NCBI RefSeq assembly: GCF_024807945.1
Contig: NZ_JANUFD010000016.1
Location: 62,001 to 126,000 of the forward strand
Reading direction: 5' to 3'
DNA from: Pseudomonas sp. JUb42
GTDB lineage: Bacteria; Pseudomonadota; Gammaproteobacteria; Pseudomonadales; Pseudomonadaceae
Length of the DNA stretch: 64,000 nt
Below the pieces are notes generated by a model. That model ran no database searches, was not told where the DNA came from, and saw only the letters and a program-made list of their open reading frames with translations. A program made the translations under genes and the position numbers. Positions 16,095 through 23,897 of this stretch are shown one piece after another; the first letter of the stretch is position 1, and every line of letters starts with the position of its first letter.

Positions 16095-16888
16095 TTGGTC
16101 ACGTCAGCGTTGAAGTACTTCTGCGACAGCTTGGCCAGGGTTCCGTCGGCGCGCAGTTTATCCAGGGCTTTGTTGAGCGCGGCGAGCAGTTCCGGCTCAC
16201 CTTTGCGCAGGGCAATACCGGCTTCCTGACGGGAGAACGGTGCGCCGGAAACCGACAGGGTGTCCTTGGTCTTGCCGACCAGTTCCAGGGCGGCCAGACG
16301 GTCTACCAGAATGGCGTCGATACGGCCTACACGCAGGTCCTGGTACTTGGTCGGATCATCGTCGTAGGTCTTGACGATGGCGTCCGGCACATTGGCCTTG
16401 AGCCATTGCTCGTAGTTGGTGCCCAGACCGACGCCGACCTTGTGGCCTTTGAGGTCTTCTGGCTTGTCGAACTTGCCAGCGTCTTTCTTCTGTACCAAAG
16501 CCTGGATGCCGGAAACGGTGTAGGGCTCGGAGAAGTCATACTTCTTTTTGCGCTCGTCGGAGATGGTCACCTGGTTGACTACGACGTCCAGGCGCTTGGA
16601 TTCCAGGGCCGCGAGGATGCCGTCCCACTTGGTCGGTTGCAGCTTGACCTTGACGCCCAGCTCCTTGGCCAGGGCTTCGGACAGCTCGACTTCGAAACCG
16701 GCCAGTTTGCCGTCTTCACCGACGAAGCTGAATGGCGGGTAGGTGCCTTCCAGGCCGACGTTGAGGATGCCGTTCTTCTGGATGGTGGCGAGCTGCTCAC
16801 CGGCAGTGGCTTGGGTCATCAGGCTGGCGCCCATGACCAGACCCATGGCGGAAACGAGCAGTGTGCGGCGGATGGCAGACAGATTCAT
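16091..16888 (-). CDS. tcyJ: Cystine-binding periplasmic protein
   Basis: 265 aa. The signal peptide ends at about TQATA-GEQL. The mature protein has the SBP_bac_3 pattern (GLEGTYPPFSFVGEDGKLAGFEVEL, VDVVVNQVTISDERKKKYDFSEPY), close to E. coli FliY/TcyJ. It is first in the tcyJLN operon. It binds cystine in the periplasm and passes it to TcyLN. A CysB-type control would be expected from known systems, but I cannot identify a site by eye. Confidence 0.93.
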   Translation of the reverse strand: MNLSAIRRTLLVSAMGLVMGASLMTQATAGEQLATIQKNGILNVGLEGTYPPFSFVGEDGKLAGFEVELSEALAKELGVKVKLQPTKWDGILAALESKRLDVVVNQVTISDERKKKYDFSEPYTVSGIQALVQKKDAGKFDKPEDLKGHKVGVGLGTNYEQWLKANVPDAIVKTYDDDPTKYQDLRVGRIDAILVDRLAALELVGKTKDTLSVSGAPFSRQEAGIALRKGEPELLAALNKALDKLRADGTLAKLSQKYFNADVTK

Positions 16889-17056
16889 ACGAGCCCCTTG
16901 TTTTAGGAATGTTTTGGCTTGAAGCCTTTAACCAGCTTTTGCGGCACTTGAACAGCCCCCGTGCCTTGGGCCGCGACTATAGAGAGGCGGCCCATATGAA
17001 ATAAAATAATTAAAATCTATGTGTTTGTTCGTTTTGGGTATAAGTGTCTATGGCGG

Positions 17057-18055
17057 TCAGTCGCCGAATACCCCGGGATAAGCAAACAGCGCCGGGGCAC
17101 CGCCGGTATGCAGGAATATCAGCGGGCCGTCGTCGAAACGCTGGCGACCGATGCCGTCGAGCAAACCGGCCATGGCCTTGCCGGTATAGACCGGATCGAG
17201 CAACAGACCTTCATGGCTGGCGACCAGTTTCACGGCGGCCAGGGTGCCCGCATTGGGCTCGCCGTAGCGCGGGCCGTAATACTCGTCCCACAGGTGCACT
17301 TTAAAGGCGTCCGGCAGCGGCACGCCCAACAGCTCGGCGGTGCGTTCGGCCAGGCCCTGTACTTTCGGGAACTGGGTTTCTTCCGGACGCGACACGGTGA
17401 CACCCACGACAGGCAGGCCCGGCAGCTCTTCGGCCAGGGCCAGTGCCAGGCCGCTATGGGTGCCTGCGCTGCCCGAGGCCAACACGACTGCAGCGAAATC
17501 CAGGCCGGTCATTTTGATCTGCTCGGCCAGTTCCAGCCCGGCCCGCACGTAACCCAGGGCACCGAGGGCATTGGAGCCGCCGATGGGCACCAGATATGGC
17601 TTCTTGCCGCTGGAGCTAAGGCGCGCAGCGACGGCCTGCAACTGTTCATCGGCGTTATCGAGGTTTTCCACCAGTTCGACCCGGGCGTCGAACAGGTCCA
17701 ACAGCAGGCGGTTGCCGTTGTGCAGGTAGTTGCTGTCTTCACTGGCGATGGGGTTTTCCAGCAGGGCTACGCAGCCCAGGCCCAGTTGCGCGGCCAGCGC
17801 AGCGGTCTGGCGGACGTGGTTGGACTGGATGGCGCCGGCGGTGACCAGGGTGTCGGCACCCTGGGCCAGGGCATCGGCGGCCAGGTACTCGAGCTTGCGC
17901 AGCTTGTTGCCGCCCAGCGCCAGCGGCGTGGTGTCGTCACGCTTGACGTAGATATCGCGCCCCGCCCACTCAGACAGGCGTTCCAGTTTCACCAGCGGCG
18001 TCGGCGCACCTAGCAGGTCCAGGCGGTTAAAGCGGGCGAGCTGTTGTTTGATCAT
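17057..18055 (-). CDS. dcyD: D-cysteine desulfhydrase
   Basis: 332 aa PLP enzyme of the ACC deaminase/D-cysteine desulfhydrase family, converting D-cysteine to pyruvate, sulfide and ammonia. The lysine that holds PLP is in ALGGNKLRKLEYL, followed by TAGAIQSNHVRQTAALA and the phosphate-binding ASGSAGTHSGL. The start at 18055 (MIKQQLARFNRLDLLGAPTPL) matches the family N-terminus; 22 more residues upstream are unlike it. It lies 168 bases after the cystine importer on the same strand, as in E. coli, where dcyD sits among the tcy genes. Confidence 0.92.
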   Translation of the reverse strand: MIKQQLARFNRLDLLGAPTPLVKLERLSEWAGRDIYVKRDDTTPLALGGNKLRKLEYLAADALAQGADTLVTAGAIQSNHVRQTAALAAQLGLGCVALLENPIASEDSNYLHNGNRLLLDLFDARVELVENLDNADEQLQAVAARLSSSGKKPYLVPIGGSNALGALGYVRAGLELAEQIKMTGLDFAAVVLASGSAGTHSGLALALAEELPGLPVVGVTVSRPEETQFPKVQGLAERTAELLGVPLPDAFKVHLWDEYYGPRYGEPNAGTLAAVKLVASHEGLLLDPVYTGKAMAGLLDGIGRQRFDDGPLIFLHTGGAPALFAYPGVFGD

Positions 18056-18251
18056 GAGGGTCGATGAGCCGTACAGATAAGTCGCAGGACTATAGGGCAG
18101 AGGTTTCCCCCACATCAACCGTCACGTACTTATGCGATGAGCGCTTAAGCTCTACACAAATTGTTATTTTTTCCCCATAAAAGTTTGCCGTAGAGTGGCC
18201 GCATCAGCGGTCGCCACCATAAAAGGCCGCGTCCTGTCAGGAGATGTCAGC

Positions 18252-19223
18252 GTGAGCGAACTAACCAAAGCCGCCGTCAACGGTCGCTCCAGTCATTGGC
18301 AATTGCAGGGCATCGTCAGCCAGCTGCGTGAAGCACGGGCCGACTGGCGCACCCGCAATGGCCGGGTCAGCGGCGAGCATGGCGGCCGCGAACTGCCTTC
18401 GCGCGCGGCCATGGCGGAGATCCTCGAAGCCCTCAGTGGCGCGCTGTTCCCCATGCGTCTGGGGCCGGTGGATCTGCGTGAAGAGAGCGAGGATTTCTAT
18501 GTCGGCCATACCTTGGACGTGGCGCTCAACGCGCTGCTGGCCCAGGCCCGCCTGGAGCTGCGCTACGTCGCCCATCAGCGCGGCGAGGACGTGTCCGGCC
18601 TGGACCAGAAAGCCCTGGAGTTGATTCAGGGTTTTGCCACGGCCCTGCCGGGGATTCGCCTGTTGCTCGATACCGACGTGCTGGCCGCCTATCACGGCGA
18701 CCCGGCCGCCCGCAGTGTCGATGAAGTGCTGCTGTGCTATCCGGGGATCCTCGCGGTGATCCATCACCGCCTGGCCCACTATTTGTATCGCGCCGGCTTG
18801 CCGCTGCTGGCGCGGATCAGTTCGGAACTCGCCCACTCGGCCACCGGCATCGACATCCACCCCGGCGCGCAGATCGGCGCCAGCTTCTTTATTGACCACG
18901 GGACGGGTGTGGTGATCGGCGAAACCGCGATCATTGGCGAGCGCGTGCGTATCTATCAGGCGGTGACCCTGGGCGCCAAACGCTTCCCGGCCGATGAAGA
19001 CGGCCAGTTGCAGAAAGGCCATGCGCGTCACCCGATAGTCGAGGACGACGTAGTGATCTATGCCGGTGCGACCATTCTTGGGCGCATCACCATCGGCCAG
19101 GGCTCGACCATTGGCGGTAATGTCTGGCTGACCCGCAGCGTACCGGCCGGTTGCAACCTGACCCAGGCCAACCTGTTGCAGGCGCAGAGCGACGACGGCT
19201 GCCAGCAGAAGGGCCGGGAATGA
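18252..19223 (+). CDS. epsC: Serine O-acetyltransferase EpsC
   Basis: 323 aa from the GTG at 18252, supported by CAGGAG 8 bases upstream. The N-terminal half is helical; the C-terminal half is a left-handed beta-helix built from hexapeptides (IDIHPGAQIG, FFIDHGTGVVIGETAIIGERVRIYQ, VVIYAGATILGRITIGQGSTIGG). Acetylation of serine by acetyl-CoA commits carbon to cysteine synthesis. It is divergent from dcyD and completes the local sulfur-amino-acid set. EpsC proteins are longer at the N-terminus than CysE, as here. Confidence 0.9.
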   Translation: MSELTKAAVNGRSSHWQLQGIVSQLREARADWRTRNGRVSGEHGGRELPSRAAMAEILEALSGALFPMRLGPVDLREESEDFYVGHTLDVALNALLAQARLELRYVAHQRGEDVSGLDQKALELIQGFATALPGIRLLLDTDVLAAYHGDPAARSVDEVLLCYPGILAVIHHRLAHYLYRAGLPLLARISSELAHSATGIDIHPGAQIGASFFIDHGTGVVIGETAIIGERVRIYQAVTLGAKRFPADEDGQLQKGHARHPIVEDDVVIYAGATILGRITIGQGSTIGGNVWLTRSVPAGCNLTQANLLQAQSDDGCQQKGRE

Positions 19224-19435
19224 TCCAGGCGGTGTGACCCACGTCGCAATTGGACGTGCTGCCTGTCGGGTTGGATTGAACAGGCGGCACCCCAGCCTCA
19301 TGCTAAGGCCTTGTATGATGCGGGCTATGGTTGCCATCTATGAGGCGGCTAACTGCCATTAGTCTTTTTGTCGGGTATTCCGCCTCTATTGCTGTTTCAA
19401 TAGCCATGTTCGCTTTCTGAACAGAGGATCATTCC

Positions 19436-19732
19436 ATGCAAGTGACATTGAACAACTCCGTTTACCCGGGCCTCAGCGCCATGCAGGTTGGCGAGACTCG
19501 TGTCGATCAGGCAGCCAGTCAGCTCGCCAACAACAACATCGAAATCTCTGGCCGCAGCCAGTCTTCGGATTTCCAGTTGGAGCGTTTGCGCGCGGTTGAC
19601 CGTTCCCAGCGTTCGGATTTGGCGACTAACGTCGTTGAGTTGGAGTCGGGCAAGAACCAGGTTCAGGCCGGTGCCGCTGTGCAAAAGGCCAGCGACGAAA
19701 TGCTCGGTACATTGATTAACGTAACTGCCTGA
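19436..19732 (+). CDS. Small protein resembling the two ends of flagellar rod/hook proteins
   Basis: 98 aa with AGAGG upstream. The N-terminal part (NNSVYPGLSAMQVGETRVDQAASQLANNNIEI) resembles the start of FlgG/FlgE-type proteins (S-IY-GLSAM--AE--VD--A-NIAN-NTPG). The C-terminal part (VELESGKNQVQAGAAVQKASDEMLGTLINV) resembles their C-terminal coiled-coil heptads. The large central body is missing, so the protein looks like a terminal-domain pair joined directly. No flagellar gene is nearby. It could be a free axial-protein-like factor or a relic kept for another role. It is not recognised as a named protein. Confidence 0.7.
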   Translation: MQVTLNNSVYPGLSAMQVGETRVDQAASQLANNNIEISGRSQSSDFQLERLRAVDRSQRSDLATNVVELESGKNQVQAGAAVQKASDEMLGTLINVTA

Positions 19733-19874
19733 TCAACGTAACTGCTTGATATAGCCCCTTCTTGCCGTGCGAATCTGCGCACGGCAGCCGTATGAATCTT
19801 TCGCTATCACTTCCTTGTATCGCCCTCGCAACACCTTCCTGCTCAACTAGACTTTCTGTTATCGCACAAATCAT

Positions 19875-19968
19875 TGTGGGAGCGTGGCTTGCCCGCGAAG
19901 AAGTCAGTGCATCCCATCTATTCTTCCCAAGCCAAAATTCGCTTTCGCGGGCAAGCCACGCTCCCACC
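19875..19968. repeat. REP doublet, GGCTTGCCCGCG type
   Basis: GGGAGCGTGGCTTGCCCGCG and its inverted copy. The 20-base core is identical to the REP flanking the transposase at 5129-5151. It fills most of the 385-base gap at 19733-20117; I see no gene in the remainder. Confidence 0.9.
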
Positions 19969-20117
19969 TAAATCGACGCAGCCCGCTTGACAAGATTTGG
20001 GCGTAAACGTATGTTTCAAACACCCGTTTGATCGACAGGCATCAGAGAGTTGTCCGGTGCTCTTCATCGCACCGATCGGTCACTCATTCCAGGATTCATC
20101 AGCAGAGGTTTATCGCT

Positions 20118-21923
20118 ATGCCTGAATACAAGGCCCCCTTGCGTGATATTCGCTTCGTACGTGACGAACTGCTCGGTTACGCAGCTCACTACGAAAGCCT
20201 GCCGGCTTGCCAGGACGCTACGCCTGACATGGTGGACGCCATTCTCGAAGAGGGCGCCAAGTTCTGCGAGCAGGTACTGGCTCCGCTGAACCGTGTAGGC
20301 GATACCGAGGGCTGCACCTGGAGTGAAACCGGCGTGAAGACGCCGACCGGCTTCAAACAGGCATACAAGCAATTCGTCGAAGGCGGCTGGCCAAGCCTGG
20401 CCCATGACGTCGCTCATGGCGGCCAGGGCCTGCCTGAGTCTCTGGGCCTGGCAGTCAGCGAGATGGTCGGTGAAGCCAACTGGTCGTGGGGCATGTACCC
20501 AGGCCTGTCCCATGGCGCGATGAACACCATTTCCGAGCACGGCACGCCAGAGCAGCAAGACGCTTATCTGACCAAACTGGTTTCCGGCGAATGGACCGGC
20601 ACCATGTGCCTGACCGAACCGCACTGCGGCACTGACCTGGGCATGCTGCGCACCAAGGCCGAGCCTCAGGCCGACGGCAGCTACAAGGTGTCCGGCACCA
20701 AGATTTTCATCTCCGCCGGTGAGCACGACATGGCCGATAACATCGTCCATATCGTCCTGGCCCGCCTGCCCGATGCACCGGCCGGCACCAAAGGTATCTC
20801 GCTGTTCATCGTGCCCAAGTTCATTCCTTCGATCGAAGGCAGCATCGGTGAGCGCAACGCCGTCACTTGCGGTTCCATCGAACACAAGATGGGCATTCAC
20901 GGCAACGCCACCTGCGTGATGAATTTCGATGGCGCGACCGGTTACCTGATCGGCCCGGCGAACAAGGGCCTGAACTGCATGTTCACGTTCATGAACACCG
21001 CGCGCCTGGGTACTGCGCTGCAAGGCCTGGCCCACGCCGAAATCGGTTTCCAGGGCGGCCTGAAATACGCTCGTGAACGTCTGCAGATGCGTTCCCTGAC
21101 CGGTCCGAAATCTCCGGAAAAAGCCGCTGACGCGATCATCGTGCACCCGGACGTACGCCGCATGCTGCTGACCATGAAGGCTTTCGCCGAAGGTACGCGG
21201 GCCATGGTGTACTTCACTGCCAAACAGGTCGATATCGTCAAGTACAGCGAAGACGCCGACGCCAAGAAAGCCGCTGATGCACTGCTGGCTTTCATGACGC
21301 CGATCGCCAAGGCCTTCATGACTGAAGTGGGCTTCGAGTCCGCCAACCATGGCGTACAGATCTACGGCGGCCACGGCTTTATCGCCGAGTGGGGCATGGA
21401 GCAGAATGTTCGCGACAGCCGCATTTCCATGCTGTACGAAGGCACCACCGGCATCCAGGCGCTCGACCTGCTGGGCCGCAAAGTGCTGATGAGCCAAGGC
21501 GAAGCACTGAAAAGCTTCACCAAGATCGTCCACAAGTTCTGCCAGGGCAACGAAGGCAACGCTGCTGTTCAGGAGTTCGTCACCCCGCTGGCAGCACTGA
21601 ACAAAGAGTGGGGCGAGCTGACCATGAAGATCGGCATGGCCGCCATGAAAGACCGCGAAGAAGTGGGCGCGGCCTCGGTGGACTACGTGATGTATTCGGG
21701 TTACGCCTGCCTGGCTTACTTCTGGGCTGACATGGCGCGTCTGGCAGCAGAAAAACTGGCCGCTGGCACCACTGAAGAAGCCTTCTACAACGCCAAGTTG
21801 CAGACTGCTCGCTTCTACTTCCAGCGCATCCTGCCGCGTACCCGTACCCACGTGGCCGCGATCCTGTCGGGTGCCCACAACCTGATGGACATGAAAGAAG
21901 AAGATTTCGCACTGGGCTACTAA
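20118..21923 (+). CDS. Large acyl-CoA dehydrogenase, copy 1
   Basis: 601 aa from the ATG at 20118 with AGAGG upstream. It has the extended acyl-CoA dehydrogenase architecture: an extra N-terminal domain (MPEYKAPLRDIRFVRDEL), the FAD-binding segments MCLTEPHCGTDLGMLRTKA and KIFISAGEHD, and a C-terminal extension after IYGGHGFIAEWGMEQNVRDSRI. The catalytic-base region is IYEGTTG-like (MLYEGTTGIQALDLLGRK). These enzymes oxidise fatty acyl-CoA in beta-oxidation. A paralogue of the same build lies at 23898-25676, as with the tandem PA0506-PA0508 group in P. aeruginosa. Chain-length preference cannot be read from sequence. Confidence 0.9.
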   Translation: MPEYKAPLRDIRFVRDELLGYAAHYESLPACQDATPDMVDAILEEGAKFCEQVLAPLNRVGDTEGCTWSETGVKTPTGFKQAYKQFVEGGWPSLAHDVAHGGQGLPESLGLAVSEMVGEANWSWGMYPGLSHGAMNTISEHGTPEQQDAYLTKLVSGEWTGTMCLTEPHCGTDLGMLRTKAEPQADGSYKVSGTKIFISAGEHDMADNIVHIVLARLPDAPAGTKGISLFIVPKFIPSIEGSIGERNAVTCGSIEHKMGIHGNATCVMNFDGATGYLIGPANKGLNCMFTFMNTARLGTALQGLAHAEIGFQGGLKYARERLQMRSLTGPKSPEKAADAIIVHPDVRRMLLTMKAFAEGTRAMVYFTAKQVDIVKYSEDADAKKAADALLAFMTPIAKAFMTEVGFESANHGVQIYGGHGFIAEWGMEQNVRDSRISMLYEGTTGIQALDLLGRKVLMSQGEALKSFTKIVHKFCQGNEGNAAVQEFVTPLAALNKEWGELTMKIGMAAMKDREEVGAASVDYVMYSGYACLAYFWADMARLAAEKLAAGTTEEAFYNAKLQTARFYFQRILPRTRTHVAAILSGAHNLMDMKEEDFALGY

Positions 21924-21946
21924 GTCCCCGTTGCGTTTTTCTCAAA

Positions 21947-21982
21947 GGCCGCCTCCCTGTATGGGGAGGCGGCTTTTTTTTT
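21947..21982 (+). terminator. Rho-independent terminator
   Basis: GCCGCCTCCC pairs with GGGAGGCGGC and is followed by nine or more Ts, shortly after the acyl-CoA dehydrogenase stop codon. Confidence 0.93.
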
Positions 21983-22007
21983 CCTGAAGAACCCTGTTGG
22001 AGTGAGG

Positions 22008-22095
22008 TGTGGGAGCGAATTCATTCGCGAAAGCTCTTGCCTGTTCTGATAAAGGTGGATGTACCGACGCCTTCGCGAATGAATTCGCTCCCACA
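22008..22095. repeat. REP doublet, GAATTCATTCGCG type
   Basis: GGGAGCGAATTCATTCGCG and its inverted copy follow the terminator. The rest of the gap up to the GGDEF gene (to 22276) is AT-rich and contains no other gene I can support. Confidence 0.9.
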
Positions 22096-22276
22096 GGGCA
22101 TCGAACTGTCCCAGACGGTTAAATAACCTTCATGCAGCGCCGATAAACCTTTTCCCTTTCCTGCCGTTAAAGAAAGAAGCCTGCTATTTAGTACTACTGA
22201 ATGCATTAATCATCCGTTGAGGGCACAATGCCATCATACGAGTTCTTTACCCTGGTGCCGGGTAGGAGACACCCCC

Positions 22277-23575
22277 TTGCTGCGTTCTTCAGCTACACGC
22301 TTCAGCCATTTCGTGCCCTCATTGGTGCTTCTTCTCGCCGGGCTCGCAGCCGCCTACGTCAAGGACCTGAACGTCTTCTTCACTTCACTGTTCAACGTCC
22401 TGCCGACCCTGGTGCTGCTGCTGGGCGGAGCCTACTGCACGGTGTACCGGCGCCAGCGTGAGCTGTTTCTGATGCTCACGGTGTACGTCGCCTATTTCCT
22501 GCTTGATACCCAGACCGATTACTACCGGGACAACGGCAAGGTCCGCGAAGACGCGGCGGTGGTGTTCCACCTGATCTGCCTGTTGCTGCCGGTCTTGTAT
22601 GGCGTATTTGCTGCCTGGGAGGAGCGCACGCACTTGCTGCAGGACATGGTGGCCCGCGCCGCTGTGCTGCTGGCGGTGGGCGGCGTCGCCCTGGGCCTTG
22701 AGCAGAGTTACCCGGAGGCGCTGCTGGCCTGGCTGGCGGACATCCGCTGGCCAGCGCTGCACGGCTCGTGGATGAGCCTGATCCAGCTTTCCTACGCGAT
22801 GTTCCTGCTGGCCTTCGGTTTGTTGATCACCCAGTACGTGCAAAAGCCGCGGCCCTTGCATGCGGCGCAACTGGTGGGGCTGCTCGGGCTGTTTTGGGCC
22901 TTGCCGAAAACCTTCATTCTGCCGTTCACCCTGAATATTCTGTGCAGCCAGGTGATGCTGATGATCGCCGCTGCGGTAGCCCATGAGGCCTATCAGATGG
23001 CCTTCCGCGACGAGCTCACCGGTCTGCCGGGGCGTCGCGCGCTCAACGAACGGATGCAGCGCCTGGGCCGCAACTATGTGTTGGCCATGGGCGACGTCGA
23101 CCACTTCAAGAAATTCAACGACACCCATGGCCATGATGTCGGCGACCAGGTATTGCGTCTGGTGGCGAGCAAACTGGCGAAGATCACCAACGGCGGCGGG
23201 CGTGCCTATCGCTATGGCGGTGAGGAATTTGCCATTGTCTTCGCGGGCAAGACGGTGGAGGAATGCCTGCCGCACCTCGAAGTTATCCGCGAGTCCATCG
23301 CCAACTACAGCATCCAGCTGCGCAACCCTGACAGTCGCCCCCAGGACGATCTGCAGGGGCGGCAGAAGCGTGGCGGTGCAGGGGCTTCTGCGGTTTCGGT
23401 GACTGTCAGCATCGGCGTCGCCGAACGCCTGCCGGAACACCGCACGCCGGACGAAGTGCTCAAGTCTGCCGACCAGGCGCTTTACAGCGCCAAGGGCGCA
23501 GGGCGTAACTGCGTCATGGTATTTGGCCAGCAGAGCAAGCGCGGCGCAGTACGGGCGCCGGAGATGGCGGGGTAA
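22277..23575 (+). CDS. Membrane-bound GGDEF diguanylate cyclase
   Basis: 432 aa from the TTG at 22277, chosen because GTAGGAG sits 8 bases upstream; an in-frame TTG at 22217 lacks such a site. The N-terminal half has about seven membrane segments. The GGDEF domain follows (FRDELTGLPGRRALNE, GDVDHFKKFNDTHGHDVGD, YGGEEFAIVF), with a full GGEEF active site, so cyclic-di-GMP synthesis is expected. The usual RxxD inhibitory site just upstream of GGEEF is absent (the segment reads NGGGRAYRYGGEEF), so classical product inhibition is doubtful. It sits between two acyl-CoA dehydrogenase paralogues, each with its own signals. Confidence 0.88.
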   Translation: MLRSSATRFSHFVPSLVLLLAGLAAAYVKDLNVFFTSLFNVLPTLVLLLGGAYCTVYRRQRELFLMLTVYVAYFLLDTQTDYYRDNGKVREDAAVVFHLICLLLPVLYGVFAAWEERTHLLQDMVARAAVLLAVGGVALGLEQSYPEALLAWLADIRWPALHGSWMSLIQLSYAMFLLAFGLLITQYVQKPRPLHAAQLVGLLGLFWALPKTFILPFTLNILCSQVMLMIAAAVAHEAYQMAFRDELTGLPGRRALNERMQRLGRNYVLAMGDVDHFKKFNDTHGHDVGDQVLRLVASKLAKITNGGGRAYRYGGEEFAIVFAGKTVEECLPHLEVIRESIANYSIQLRNPDSRPQDDLQGRQKRGGAGASAVSVTVSIGVAERLPEHRTPDEVLKSADQALYSAKGAGRNCVMVFGQQSKRGAVRAPEMAG

Positions 23576-23629
23576 TCATCTCTGTGCGATACAAACTGGG
23601 GGATGAGAGCGACTCAAGTGGGTGCCAAC

Positions 23630-23720
23630 TGTGGGAGCGAATTTATTCGCGAAAGCGACATTCCAGGCGACGAATATCTATTGGATGCACCGGCCTCTTC
23701 GCGAATGAATTCGCTCCCAC
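23630..23720. repeat. REP doublet, GAATTCATTCGCG type
   Basis: GTGGGAGCGAATTTATTCGC and an inverted partner with GAATGAATTCGCTCCCAC. It occupies the middle of the 322-base gap before the second acyl-CoA dehydrogenase. No other gene is seen there. Confidence 0.88.
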
Positions 23721-23897
23721 CGTTGCAGGCGATACGGTCATCTGCTTTGTGACCAAAATAAGATAAATGGTCACTACTTGACCCTATGTGTCGCAAATGA
23801 TCTTGGGATACACTCGGCCGCAATCGACACTGCGGCTCTGAAACTTGTGAGCCGGGTCATTCCCCCAGGATCCAGCTCCTGTTTTGCGAGGTATGCC

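Noticed and set aside
20064..21878. 604-codon open frame on the minus strand
   Set aside because: Fully antisense to the acyl-CoA dehydrogenase, with no recognisable domain and a composition typical of a shadow frame.
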